DNA of 64,000 nt from Nitrosomonadales bacterium (GCA_016234685.1 JACRAT010000018.1:60665-124664), one strand, 5' to 3'. Positions 1 to 7,659 are shown, counted from the stretch's first letter. Numbers and translations are program-made. Notes: generated by a model from the letters alone, not told the origin.

Positions 1-131
1 GGCTGCTGCTGGAACATGGCTACGATCAAGCAGGCGAGATACGGAAAATGTTGTGCGGCGCTGGGTTCGAAGCGGTTTTCTCAGCTTGTGATCTGGCAGG
101 CATCGAGCGCATCAGCGGCGGCCACGCTTGA
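1..131 (+). CDS. prmC: PrmC (HemK) peptide-release-factor glutamine methyltransferase, C-terminal end only
   Basis: The window opens inside this gene. The last 43 codons, read from position 3, end in DLAGIERISGGHA and a TGA at 129-131. The LLLEHGYDQ stretch and the DLAG.ER.SGG ending are typical of the C-terminus of PrmC, which methylates the GGQ glutamine of release factors RF1 and RF2. The SAM-binding and NPPY motifs lie outside the window, so the call rests on the tail alone. The glutaredoxin gene follows 56 bp downstream on the same strand, a common betaproteobacterial order. Confidence 0.72.
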   Translation, partial: LLLEHGYDQAGEIRKMLCGAGFEAVFSACDLAGIERISGGHA

Positions 132-187
132 CCGCATCACCGTACACTCCTACAATTCCGACCCAATCACTCAACTAAATATCTGAC

Positions 188-511
188 ATGAGCATCCAAG
201 AAGCGATACATCAGCAGGTCACGACCCATCCCGTGGTGCTTTACATGAAGGGGACGCCGCAATTTCCGCAATGTGGTTTTTCAGGCAATGCAGTGCGCAT
301 CCTGAATGCGCTGGGTGTGAAGACTTTTTTCAGCGTGGACGTTCTGCGTGATGCCGAGATTCGTCAGGGCATCAAGGACTACGCCAACTGGCCGACCATT
401 CCTCAGCTCTATATCAACGGTGAGTTCGTCGGCGGATCGGACATCATGGGCGAAATGTATCAAAGCGGCGAGCTTCAGCAGTTGCTGGCGAAAGTCGCTG
501 CTTCCAATTGA
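188..511 (+). CDS. grxD: Monothiol glutaredoxin Grx4/GrxD family
   Basis: This 107-residue protein carries the monothiol CGFS active site at residues 29-32, preceded by the VVLYMKGTPQFPQ strand and loop. It also has the conserved WPTIPQLYINGEFVGG block that binds glutathione. Proteins of this family coordinate a [2Fe-2S] cluster with glutathione across a dimer and pass clusters on, often with BolA partners, rather than acting as thiol reductases. Length matches the family. It follows prmC, a frequent arrangement in betaproteobacteria. Confidence 0.95.
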   Translation: MSIQEAIHQQVTTHPVVLYMKGTPQFPQCGFSGNAVRILNALGVKTFFSVDVLRDAEIRQGIKDYANWPTIPQLYINGEFVGGSDIMGEMYQSGELQQLLAKVAASN

Positions 512-662
512 TCTGTCATTAAATTTCGCCGTAATCGGATTCCATCTGGTGTCGCTCCTTGCATTGCGCGCTACGCTTTGCATACGGCTTTGAGATTGAC
601 TGCTCAGGCTTTCACAGGTAGCATTCGCGGCCTTTGATGAAGTGCTTGAGATAAGGGTGCAA

Positions 663-1415
663 ATGCGACGCAAACTGGTTGCCGGTAATTGGAAGATGCA
701 CGGCTCGCTAGAGCAGAACAAGGCTTTGCTGGATGCCTTGGTGAGCGGGGTGACGCAGTCTGAAATGTCGGAATGTGCCGTCTGCGTGCCATTTCCCTAT
801 CTGTGTCAGGCTCAGATGGAGCTGGTCGGAAGTCCGATTAAGTGGGGTGCACAAGACGTGCATCCACTGCATCAAGGGGCTTACACCGGTGAGGTCTCGG
901 CGAAGATGCTGCTGGATTTCGGCTGCCAGTACGTCATTGTCGGGCACTCCGAACGCCGTACGCTGTATGGCGAGAGCAACGAGCTGGTGGCTGAGAAATT
1001 CGCTGCTGCACATGCATCTGGTCTGATTCCCATCTTGTGTGTGGGTGAGACGTTGGAGCAACGCGAGAACGGTGTAACCGAGCAGATCATCTCCAAGCAG
1101 TTGGATGCGGTGCTGTCTTTGGTTGGCGAACACTCTTTGGATAATGCGGTCATCGCTTACGAGCCAGTATGGGCGATCGGTACGGGCAAGACGGCTTCAC
1201 CAGAGCAGGCTCAGCATGTGCATCTGTTCATCCGTCAGCGTCTTGCCGAGCGAGATGCTCAATTGGCGAACAAGATGCGCATCTTGTACGGCGGTAGCGT
1301 GAAGGCGGCGAATGCGGTGGAATTGTTCGGTATGCCCGATATCGACGGCGGACTGATCGGTGGCGCATCGCTGATAGCAGAAGACTTCTTGGCCATCTGT
1401 CGCGCAGCTAAGTAA
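663..1415 (+). CDS. tpiA: Triose-phosphate isomerase
   Basis: This 250-residue protein interconverts dihydroxyacetone phosphate and glyceraldehyde 3-phosphate in glycolysis and gluconeogenesis. Visible signatures are AGNWKMHG near the N-terminus (catalytic Lys), IVGHSERR (catalytic His), [12 protein letters not shown] (catalytic Glu and flexible loop 6) and YGGSVK for phosphate binding. An upstream in-frame GTG at 642 exists, but the ATG at 663 gives the usual [12 protein letters not shown] start and has AAGG six bases before it. secG follows 19 bp later, as in many proteobacteria. Confidence 0.97.
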   Translation: MRRKLVAGNWKMHGSLEQNKALLDALVSGVTQSEMSECAVCVPFPYLCQAQMELVGSPIKWGAQDVHPLHQGAYTGEVSAKMLLDFGCQYVIVGHSERRTLYGESNELVAEKFAAAHASGLIPILCVGETLEQRENGVTEQIISKQLDAVLSLVGEHSLDNAVIAYEPVWAIGTGKTASPEQAQHVHLFIRQRLAERDAQLANKMRILYGGSVKAANAVELFGMPDIDGGLIGGASLIAEDFLAICRAAK

Positions 1416-1434
1416 ATAATTTTTGGAGTAGTGT

Positions 1435-1848
1435 GTGGAATCGTTGATTTGGGTTGTGCATGTTTTGACTGCGATCATCTTGATCGGCCTCGTGCTGGTG
1501 CAGCACGGCAAGGGCGCTGACATGGGCGCAGCGTTCGGATCTGGCTCCGCCGGTAGTTTGTTCGGCTCCACTGGCTCCGCCAACTTCTTGAGCCGCAGCA
1601 CCGCAGTCGCCGCCACTATCTTCTTCATCACCAGTTTGGCGCTCACTTACTTTTACTCGCGCCCAGCGCAAGATCAAGGCGTGATGTCCAAGCATGAAAA
1701 CATCTTGGATACCAAGAAAGAAGAAAAGGGATTGAATACTCTGATCCCGGGTCAAGCAGCCATCGCACCTGCGGCGACGACCGCTTCTCAGCCAGTTGCA
1801 GCACAGACCGGAACTGCCGAGCAGAAATCCGGGGCAGTACCGAAGTAA
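1435..1848 (+). CDS. secG: SecG, protein-export membrane subunit
   Basis: SecG is the small auxiliary subunit of the SecYEG translocon in the inner membrane. The 137-residue product has two hydrophobic helices (about residues 3-20 and 55-72) separated by the glycine-rich GKGADMGAAFGSGSAGSLFG cytoplasmic loop, which is diagnostic. A low-complexity Ala/Gln/Thr tail follows residue 95. The start is GTG at 1435, with TTGGAG upstream. It lies directly between tpiA and the tRNA-Leu gene, probably in one transcript. Confidence 0.95.
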   Translation: MESLIWVVHVLTAIILIGLVLVQHGKGADMGAAFGSGSAGSLFGSTGSANFLSRSTAVAATIFFITSLALTYFYSRPAQDQGVMSKHENILDTKKEEKGLNTLIPGQAAIAPAATTASQPVAAQTGTAEQKSGAVPK

Positions 1849-1857
1849 ACAGTTTTA

Positions 1858-1942
1858 GCCGATGTGGTGAAATTGGTAGACACGCTATCTTGAGGGGGTA
1901 GTGGCGAAAGCCGTAGCAGTTCGAGTCTGCTCATCGGCACCA
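1858..1942 (+). tRNA. tRNA-Leu (anticodon GAG)
   Basis: An 85-nt cloverleaf with acceptor stem GCCGATG/CATCGGC, a D-arm containing TGGTAGAC, and anticodon loop TTGAGGG with GAG at the centre. The long variable arm is typical of class II tRNAs, the T-arm has GTTCGAGTC, and CCA is encoded. It lies ten bases after secG, as in many betaproteobacteria. Confidence 0.96.
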
Positions 1943-1964
1943 GAATAAGTGGTGTAATTAGTTG

Positions 1965-1999
1965 AAAAAGCCGCGAATCCTAAGATTCGCGGCTTTTTT
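1965..1999 (+). terminator. Intrinsic terminator after tRNA-Leu
   Basis: A perfect 12-bp stem (1968-1979 with 1984-1995), loop CTAA, followed by six T's. It sits 25 bp after the tRNA and ends the tpiA-secG-tRNA-Leu unit. A-tracts on the left side mean it could also work on the minus strand. Confidence 0.93.
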
Positions 2000-2193
2000 C
2001 TTAGCAGGCCTTTAATACTCAGCGCAGAAGGGTTTTTCCCTGGGAAGGAATAATGCTTTCCATTTCGGGTGGCTTACTCTCTTCCTCACGTCGGACTAAA
2101 ATTCGTCGCCTAGCGGCTAGGCATGAATGGCCGGCATGACGGTTTTCGGCTCGATGGATTTTGTATGATTTTCAAACTCAAGGAGACTTGCTC

Positions 2194-2652
2194 ATGATCT
2201 TTCTGAAACTCTTCCATCTGCTGTCCGTGGTGCTGTGGGTGGGCGGCATGTTCTTTGCCTACGTGGTGTTGCGACCGGCTGCGGTTGAGACGCTGCAACC
2301 GCCGGAGCGCTTGCGTTTGTGGGACGCCGTGTTCCGTCGCTTTTTGCATTGGGTGTGGGGCGCGGTCGTGGTGCTGTTGGTCAGCGGCATGGTGATGATC
2401 CGTTTCTTCGGTGGTGTCGCCAACTCGCCCACCTTCGTTCAGGCCATGCTGGTGTTGGGCACCTTGATGGTCGCTGTGTTCGCGCTGGTCTATTTCACCG
2501 GCTACCGCAAACTCAAGGCACTGGTCGCAGCGCAACAATGGCCGGAAGCAGGCAAAGTGCTGGGCAAGATACGCCAACTGGTGGCGCTCAATCTGGCGCT
2601 GAGTATCGTCACACTGTGCGCCGTGGCGCTGGGGCGGGCAGGGTACTTTTAG
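2194..2652 (+). CDS. CopD-family small membrane protein
   Basis: The 152-residue product has four predicted transmembrane helices (about residues 5-27, 48-70, 82-104, 127-147). The first contains HLLSVVLWVGGMFF, which resembles the copper-resistance CopD domain family. Members are inner-membrane proteins of uncertain role, and copper involvement is not shown here. The ATG at 2194 has AAGGAG eight bases upstream, which decides it over the upstream in-frame TTG at 2161. It converges on msrA with 17 bp between stops. Confidence 0.75.
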   Translation: MIFLKLFHLLSVVLWVGGMFFAYVVLRPAAVETLQPPERLRLWDAVFRRFLHWVWGAVVVLLVSGMVMIRFFGGVANSPTFVQAMLVLGTLMVAVFALVYFTGYRKLKALVAAQQWPEAGKVLGKIRQLVALNLALSIVTLCAVALGRAGYF

Positions 2653-2669
2653 GGAAGGGAGCAGTCAGG

Positions 2670-3179
2670 CTACTCGCCCAGTCGCATCCGACGCAGCAGA
2701 TGGCAGGTATAGCCGTTGGGATGCTTGACCAGATACTTCTGGTGATAGTCCTCGGCGCGCCAGAATTCCCGGAACGGCATCACCTCCGTCACCACCTTCG
2801 CCCCCCATTCCCCTGAAGTATCCACCGTGCGGATCACCTCGGTAGCGGTGGTCTGCTGTTCGGCGCTGGCGGTGAAGATGACCGAGCGGTATTGCGTGCC
2901 GAGGTCATTGCCCTGCCGGTTGGCGGTGGTCGGGTTGTGCATACGGAAGAACTCGAACAGCAGATGGCGGTAAGTCAGCCGCTTAGCGTCGAACACGATC
3001 TTCAGCGACTCCGCATGGCCAGTACGCCCCGTTTTCACCTGCTCGTAAGTCGCCTTCGGCGTGCCGCCGCCGGTGTAGCCGACCTCGGTTTCCAGCACGC
3101 CGGGAATCTGGCGCACCAGTTCCTCCATGCCCCAGAAGCAGCCTCCGGCGAGATAGGCGGTTTGGGTTAAGGAGGGCAT
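2670..3179 (-). CDS. msrA: Peptide-methionine (S)-S-oxide reductase MsrA
   Basis: MsrA repairs oxidised methionine (S-sulfoxide) in proteins, using thioredoxin. The 169-residue product shows GGCFWGMEE with the catalytic Cys near residue 14, then EVGYTGG, the GHAE segment, and QYRSVIF. The ATG at 3179 gives the family-typical N-terminus just before the GCFWG motif. The open frame continues upstream with low-complexity sequence that I take as untranslated. It flanks the distal end of the integron array. Confidence 0.95.
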   Translation of the reverse strand: MPSLTQTAYLAGGCFWGMEELVRQIPGVLETEVGYTGGGTPKATYEQVKTGRTGHAESLKIVFDAKRLTYRHLLFEFFRMHNPTTANRQGNDLGTQYRSVIFTASAEQQTTATEVIRTVDTSGEWGAKVVTEVMPFREFWRAEDYHQKYLVKHPNGYTCHLLRRMRLGE

Positions 3180-3207
3180 GGTGGTTCTTTCGGGGTGGCG
3201 AAGCTTG

Positions 3208-4038
3208 TTAGGGAGAGGAGGGTGAGTAGGATTCTGAGGGGGAGGAGCATTGCGGGTAGCCGTTCGTTTTTCTCGAATGATACGCATTGGCAAGAGTCTC
3301 GCGGATGGTATGCACGACAACAGTGGGCTCCGACAACTGAGGAAAGTGTCCACTCCTTTCAGCAATGATTTGCTTCGCTCTCGGCGATATCGAAGCGAGG
3401 CGGCGTTGATGTTCTGCGCGCGCGGATAAGATTGACGCGGGCATTAGCCACGACATCGCAGGCTTGCCACCGGTAACCACCGCGACGGGAATATCGGGAA
3501 ATGAAGGAGCAAGACTGACTAGGTCGCTGGTACGGGAGACATGGACTATCTCACCAAAGCCGTCGTTGCCAAAAATGGCATCGAGGGTCTTGCGGAGAAG
3601 TTTGGGGGCTCTCCCTTCATGTGCAGCAAATACTGCGAAGTCTTCAGGAGCGGTTGCATCGAGAAAGACGACGGCCAACACTTCGCTGGGGTGGCAACGT
3701 GCAAAGAGGTTTGCGATCAAGCCGCCGAGCGAGTGGCCAATCAGCACGTAAGGTGGTGGAAGCCCGACTTCGAGCAACAGAGCGCGAAGTGTCTGCACCA
3801 TTAGATCGCCGGTTTGTGGTTCTGTCGGTTTGCTACTGCAACCGACATTCAGGCGGTTATAGGCGAATACGGTACCGATCTTCTCTAACTCGGAAAAGAC
3901 GCGATTCCAGCCTTCAATTGGGCCACCCGCGCCGTTGATCAGAACGAGCGTGGGGGAGCTAGTTCCAGAGGCGACGTACTCCAAGATGGAGCCTGCGACA
4001 GTGATGGTCTTCTTGGTCGGAATAGATTTCATGGGCAT
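3208..4038 (-). CDS. Alpha/beta hydrolase, terminal gene of the array without its own attC
   Basis: The 276-residue product has the alpha/beta hydrolase fold signature: LVLINGAGGPIEGW (oxyanion loop), LIGHSLGGLIA (nucleophile elbow, Ser) and ERSGHFPQLSEP (catalytic His). Substrate unknown. The start used is ATG 4038, 25 bp from the last attC. The downstream ATG at 4032 is equally possible. The C-terminal 20 residues are Ser/Pro-rich and read into sequence just upstream of msrA, unlike a normal hydrolase end. No attC is present at its 3' side, so it may be a cassette that lost its attC by deletion. Confidence 0.85.
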   Translation of the reverse strand: MPMKSIPTKKTITVAGSILEYVASGTSSPTLVLINGAGGPIEGWNRVFSELEKIGTVFAYNRLNVGCSSKPTEPQTGDLMVQTLRALLLEVGLPPPYVLIGHSLGGLIANLFARCHPSEVLAVVFLDATAPEDFAVFAAHEGRAPKLLRKTLDAIFGNDGFGEIVHVSRTSDLVSLAPSFPDIPVAVVTGGKPAMSWLMPASILSARAEHQRRLASISPRAKQIIAERSGHFPQLSEPTVVVHTIRETLANAYHSRKTNGYPQCSSPSESYSPSSP

Positions 4039-4062
4039 GAAGGCAGGCGTGGCGCTCTGGAC

Positions 4063-4131
4063 GGCTAACGTTAAGTTGAGGGGCTGACGCAGGCTGCTTC
4101 GCGGCAGTCCCACTCAAACGTTAGGTTGGGC
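4063..4131 (-). other. attC site of cassette C17
   Basis: Runs from GGCTAAC to GTTGGGC on the plus strand, with inner stem CTGACGC...GCGGCAG. It is the most distal attC in the array and diverges from the common core more than most. It follows the DapB-like gene, whose stop is 13 bp away. Confidence 0.88.
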
Positions 4132-4143
4132 ATCGGACTACAC

Positions 4144-4818
4144 CTAGACCCAGCCATGTTCAACAAATTCGTCGATTGCATACACGCGGTTTTCGAGTGG
4201 GCGAGTGGCGACTGCAGACACGATTTTTGAAACACCGTCGGCATATGGCGATGAGCCGTACACTCTTGTTTCGAGCAAAACGCGGCAAGTGCCGTCGCCA
4301 ATGATAATGGAATGCAAAGCGTGGCGATCTAAGTGTTCTGACGGAATACGTAATGCCGTCAATTGTTCCTCTCGATTACGCACGGAAATCACGTCTTCGG
4401 CAGGAAGCCCCAACGATTGCGCAATCGCAACTGCGGTTCCCGGAGTAGATTGTTTTTCTGCCTGATGGGATTCAGTCAGTTCGATGCGGTAGCCCTCAAA
4501 CAGCCTTCCGCTTTTCGCCAACATGTTCATGAACTTCAGCATGAGAATGTTGGTATTTGGGCACAAGACGACAGGAAAGGTAGGTGACGCAACTTCGATC
4601 TTCGATCCAGTTGCAAGCTCAACCAGAACGGAGTTGGTTTCTCGGCTATAGGCGATTACATCGTTAAGCTCTCTGCCGGAGCCTGCGTGAACGACGACTG
4701 AACGACCTTGCACCTCCGGTGCACTCGACCAACTGCGAACTGTGAAAGGAGCAGAGAGCGAAAGCTCGTTAAGCAGCTCCGAAGCCAATTTTCCCGAACC
4801 AACTATTAGCACCCGCAT
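4144..4818 (-). CDS. Cassette C17: dihydrodipicolinate-reductase-like protein
   Basis: The 224-residue product starts with a Rossmann-type nucleotide-binding loop (MRVLIVGSGKLA). It contains ELTESHQAEKQSTPGTA, close to the DapB signature E.HH..K.D.PSGTA in which the His is the proton donor. DapB reduces dihydrodipicolinate in lysine biosynthesis. Here the second His is Gln and the Asp is Ser, so activity on the classical substrate is doubtful. It is probably a relative with another substrate. The gene lies alone between two attC sites, in cassette orientation. Confidence 0.7.
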   Translation of the reverse strand: MRVLIVGSGKLASELLNELSLSAPFTVRSWSSAPEVQGRSVVVHAGSGRELNDVIAYSRETNSVLVELATGSKIEVASPTFPVVLCPNTNILMLKFMNMLAKSGRLFEGYRIELTESHQAEKQSTPGTAVAIAQSLGLPAEDVISVRNREEQLTALRIPSEHLDRHALHSIIIGDGTCRVLLETRVYGSSPYADGVSKIVSAVATRPLENRVYAIDEFVEHGWV

Positions 4819-4855
4819 TGTTCTCTATACCCTGTGGCGTGACGGATCATAAGAT

Positions 4856-4924
4856 GCCCAACGTTGAGGTGAGGGACTGCGCGAGGGTGTATTCGCGCAG
4901 TCCCTCTCGACCGTAAGGTTAGGC
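4856..4924 (-). other. attC site of cassette C16
   Basis: Bounded by GCCCAAC and GTTAGGC, with inner stem CTGCGCG/CGCGCAG and an enlarged loop. It belongs to the divergent tautomerase/LysR cassette on its right. Confidence 0.92.
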
Positions 4925-5015
4925 TTTTCAGCACAATACTACGACTCATTATTTTTGATTGCTCATAACCCAAACCTGCCGTTCGCACGGTATGCGCCGA
5001 TGACCTTGTTTCGAC

Positions 5016-5201
5016 TCACTTATCAGCGATAAGCGTGCCGCCCTTCGCCCAATTTTCACGTAACACTTCAGTGATCACCACATCCACGCTCTCCGGTGGA
5101 CAGGTCAGAGTTTCAACGGTGACGCGGGTCACTTCGCGCACGAAGGCGCGCTTTTGCTCCGGCGTGCGGCCGGGATGCATTTCCAAACGTAATATAGGCA
5201 C
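5016..5201 (-). CDS. Cassette C16: 4-oxalocrotonate-tautomerase-family protein
   Basis: The start is GTG at 5201, which has AAGGAG five bases upstream. It gives a 61-residue product beginning (M)PILRLEMHPGRTPEQKR. Removal of the initiator Met exposes Pro1, the catalytic base of the tautomerase superfamily, so the GTG is strongly favoured over upstream starts. Length matches the 4-OT family (about 62 residues, hexamers). Members isomerise enol/keto acids from aromatic breakdown. The true substrate here is unknown. The divergent LysR gene at 5320 probably controls it. Confidence 0.85.
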   Translation of the reverse strand: MPILRLEMHPGRTPEQKRAFVREVTRVTVETLTCPPESVDVVITEVLRENWAKGGTLIADK

Positions 5202-5260
5202 GATAGCTCCTTGGTATGTGGCACCCTGAATAGGTGTCAACGCCCTCAGTATTGCGCAGT

Positions 5261-5300
5261 TTGAATCAGGAATAAATATGTGATACGTTGAATCATTCAA
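5261..5300. promoter_or_regulatory. Candidate LysR-type operator between tautomerase and regulator genes
   Basis: The 118-bp divergent intergenic region contains a direct repeat TTGAATCA (5261-5268 and 5288-5295). The second copy is part of the small palindrome TTGAA-TCA-TTCAA at 5288-5300. LysR regulators usually bind such sequences next to their own gene. The assignment is inference from position. Confidence 0.4.
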
Positions 5301-5319
5301 AACCATTTGGTTCTTAATC

Positions 5320-6213
5320 ATGGACAAGTTGGCTGGCATGGCGATGTTTGTTCGTGTTGTGGAGAGCGGCAACTTCACTGCCGCAGCCGTAGTCAGCGGT
5401 GTCTCTTCCACCATGGTCGCCAAACATATCCGTACCATCGAACAACGGCTCGGCGCACGTTTGTTACACCGCACCACGCGCCGACAACAACTGACCGAAG
5501 TGGGGCGGCTCTATTACGAGCGTTGCAAACGCGTGTTGTCCGAAGTGGAGCTGGCCGAGGCCAGCGCTTCCGAGCTGCAGGCCAGCCCGCGCGGATTGGT
5601 CAGATTGGTGGCTCCCGTCAGCTTCGGTAGCCAGGGCCTTGCCCCTGTATTGGCCGACTATCTGGCGCGCCATCCTGAGGTCGATGTGGAGCTTACATTG
5701 GACAATCGCGCACCAGACCTGATCAATGAAGGTTACGAACTAGGCATCCAAATCGGCGACATCGACGCCGTCGGTCTGGTCGCGCGGCCGCTACGTCCCT
5801 ATCGCAGGATGCTAGCAGCCGCGCCACGCTATCTGGCCCAGCATGGGCAGCCTGAACACCCGGAACAACTGATCGCGCATAGTTGCCTCGGCTTGTCTTA
5901 CTGGCGTCACCATGATCGCTGGCACTTGCTCGGACCCAACGATGAGCTTTGCATCGTGTCAGTAAGGGGGCGATTCAGCTCAAACCAAGGCAGCGCGTTG
6001 CGCATTGCCGCCCTGCATGGAGCCGGTATCGTGCTGCAACCAGAAGTGCTGCTGACTGCCGATATTGCAGCAGGCCGCTTAGTGCCGGTATTGCCGACTT
6101 GGTCATATAAGCCGACGCCAATGTATCTGATTTACGCGCTGGATAGCCGACCGACGGCAAAGCTGCGCAGCGTTATCGATCTACTGCTACAGTGCTTCGG
6201 TCTCGAAGAGTAG
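5320..6213 (+). CDS. Cassette C16: LysR-family transcriptional regulator, opposite to cassette orientation
   Basis: The 297-residue product has an N-terminal winged helix-turn-helix (MDKLAGMAMFVRVVESGNF and following, through about residue 60). It then has a LysR effector-binding domain from about residue 90 (LVRLVAPVSFG...). The DNA-binding helix sequence and effector domain resemble the AaeR/DmlR subgroup. It is transcribed against the array, away from the tautomerase gene, so this cassette must carry its own promoter. The ATG follows a weak ribosome binding site. Confidence 0.9.
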   Translation: MDKLAGMAMFVRVVESGNFTAAAVVSGVSSTMVAKHIRTIEQRLGARLLHRTTRRQQLTEVGRLYYERCKRVLSEVELAEASASELQASPRGLVRLVAPVSFGSQGLAPVLADYLARHPEVDVELTLDNRAPDLINEGYELGIQIGDIDAVGLVARPLRPYRRMLAAAPRYLAQHGQPEHPEQLIAHSCLGLSYWRHHDRWHLLGPNDELCIVSVRGRFSSNQGSALRIAALHGAGIVLQPEVLLTADIAAGRLVPVLPTWSYKPTPMYLIYALDSRPTAKLRSVIDLLLQCFGLEE

Positions 6214-6271
6214 CCTGGTTCATCGAGGACATCCAACGGCCGCCCCATAAAGCAAACGGCAAGAAACAGGC

Positions 6272-6412
6272 ATGGCGCAAAAAATTGGGCAAGAATTTAT
6301 CATGCAAATAGCGCTGGATTTGCAGGGTAGAATTTCGATTGGGCATCCAACGCCAACAATGAGAACTGCCAAAAAACTTGGGTTACGTGGAGTTCGCCAA
6401 TGGCGGGAATAG
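6272..6412 (+). CDS. Possible 46-residue ORF downstream of the LysR gene
   Basis: The stretch 6214-6472 otherwise holds no gene. This frame starts MAQKIGQEFI, continues with a basic second half (RTAKKLGLRGVRQWRE) and ends at TAG 6410-6412. There is no convincing ribosome binding site. It could be a decayed gene remnant. Low confidence. Confidence 0.2.
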   Translation: MAQKIGQEFIMQIALDLQGRISIGHPTPTMRTAKKLGLRGVRQWRE

Positions 6413-6472
6413 CCGAAAATTGCCAGCCGCCAAACAAAAGGTTACGACATGCCTCACCATATATTTTGAGAA

Positions 6473-6535
6473 GCCTAACGTAAAAGTGAGGGGCTGCGCG
6501 CTTTTGCGCAGTCCCTCTCGACTGACGGGTTGGGC
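6473..6535 (-). other. attC site of cassette C15
   Basis: GCCTAAC to GTTGGGC, 63 bp, with core CTGCGC-GCTTTT-GCGCAG. It has the GTAAAAGTGAG / CTCTCGACTG arm variant also seen at 13049. Confidence 0.96.
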
Positions 6536-6538
6536 TGG

Positions 6539-6952
6539 TTACTTGCTGACATTTTCAATGCGCTTGATTTCAATTAAGACCTGAGTGTGATGGTGCCCGG
6601 TATGTGCATGGTACAGCGTACCCTGAACCGCAATTTGTTTTCCCTCGTGGCTCTTCAAATTTTCCTTCTTAAGAGGAACAAGCGTCACCTCTAACTGGTT
6701 TTGTTCTGCTTCTTCATACTCGGCAGGATTCGCCTCCATGCAAATAGGCTTTGCCAGCAGCAAGATTGCTTGAGTTTCACGAGAATCGGTATCCGGGTTT
6801 TCGCCATAATTAGGTGGCCCGAAAAATGTTTGCAGTTTAACTTTTCCAGTTAGGGTGACAGGACTTCCGCTGTAGTGGAGGCACGGCTCCGCTGCCCACG
6901 ATAGCTGTGCAGTAAACAATAGCATCAAGAAAATTATGAAACGAAACTTCAT
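6539..6952 (-). CDS. Cassette C15: secreted DUF4431-like protein
   Basis: The 137-residue product has a clear signal peptide (MKFRFIIFLMLLFTAQLSWA, cleaved before AEPC). The mature part contains VTLTGKVKLQTFFGPPNYGENP and a PICM segment that match the DUF4431 family of secreted proteins of unknown function. It ends with a His-rich strand (HAHTGHHH). The ATG at 6952 is chosen because it precedes the signal peptide, and the frame extends upstream only through attC. Its stop lies three bases from the attC. Confidence 0.8.
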   Translation of the reverse strand: MKFRFIIFLMLLFTAQLSWAAEPCLHYSGSPVTLTGKVKLQTFFGPPNYGENPDTDSRETQAILLLAKPICMEANPAEYEEAEQNQLEVTLVPLKKENLKSHEGKQIAVQGTLYHAHTGHHHTQVLIEIKRIENVSK

Positions 6953-6958
6953 GGGGAT

Positions 6959-7021
6959 GCCCAACGTGGAGCTAAGGGGCTGCGCGCTTTTGCGCAGTCC
7001 CGCTTGAGCGTAGGGTTGGGC
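6959..7021 (-). other. attC site of cassette C14
   Basis: GCCCAAC to GTTGGGC, 63 bp, the common core type (GTGGAGCTAAGGGG arm and CTGCGC/GCGCAG stem). It closes the DUF2335 cassette. Confidence 0.97.
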
Positions 7022-7043
7022 GGCATGTGGAGCCAACGGTGGG

Positions 7044-7487
7044 CTAATCGGACTTGACGACGCGACCGACTATGAAGACAGAGACAAGACCGATGACTGT
7101 AGTGCCGCCAATAACTCCGGCAACAGCAGGAGAACCCATAGCCAACGCCAACATTGAGGCTCCAAGGGCGGTGAGGCCGATTACAAAACCAAAAAACTGG
7201 CCTCTCCTTATTTCGGCCTCGGCTGCACGCAAGGCTGCGAATTCAATTTCTTGTTGGTGCTTCGCGTCAGACTCGGCCATCACCAAGATGCGTTCAGCGG
7301 CACCTTGGACGAGACGTTCATACCCTTCAAGAACTGAAGGGGGCGGCATAGGGCCAGAAAATGTGGATTGCTGGAACTGTGCAACTGGCTTGCTATTGAC
7401 GTTTGCGCCGGGCGTAGTAACCGCACCGTTGGCGGCACTGACGGCGTTCTTAGGCTGCTTTGGCTTTTGTGGTTGGGGTCGAGCCAT
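7044..7487 (-). CDS. Cassette C14: DUF2335 membrane protein
   Basis: The 147-residue product has a Pro/Gln/Ala-rich N-terminus. The DUF2335 core is PPPSVLEGYERLVQGAAERI, then MAE..AKHQQEIE, and two hydrophobic helices at the C-terminus (about residues 95-140). DUF2335 proteins are inner-membrane proteins of unknown function, common in mobile DNA. ATG 7487 is favoured, and a longer frame starts at 7511. It overlaps the end of the small gene upstream, which suggests translational coupling. Confidence 0.8.
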   Translation of the reverse strand: MARPQPQKPKQPKNAVSAANGAVTTPGANVNSKPVAQFQQSTFSGPMPPPSVLEGYERLVQGAAERILVMAESDAKHQQEIEFAALRAAEAEIRRGQFFGFVIGLTALGASMLALAMGSPAVAGVIGGTTVIGLVSVFIVGRVVKSD

Positions 7488-7659
7488 TATCAGCGAATGA
7501 ACCGCAAGCACGGCTAACAGACTCGCCGACGTGGGTGAAATGACTAGCCATGCGTTCAGCGGCGCTACGACGTGGAGCCAACTGACGCAGATTGCGCGCA
7601 GGAGCCAAGTCCATCACGCTCCCTGCGCCACGAAGAAAACTTTTTGTTTTGGTATTCAT
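7450..7659 (-). CDS. Cassette C14: small protein encoded just upstream of, and overlapping, the DUF2335 gene
   Basis: The 69-residue frame contains FLRGAGSVMDLAPARN, then AAERM..HFTHVGESVSRA. I recall similar small proteins (DLAP followed by ER...F..VG..I.RA) encoded next to DUF2335 genes in other mobile regions, but could not check. The 38-bp overlap with the DUF2335 gene and the position at the cassette's 5' end support a real two-gene unit. Function unknown. Confidence 0.55.
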   Translation of the reverse strand: MNTKTKSFLRGAGSVMDLAPARNLRQLAPRRSAAERMASHFTHVGESVSRACGSFADNGSTPTTKAKAA

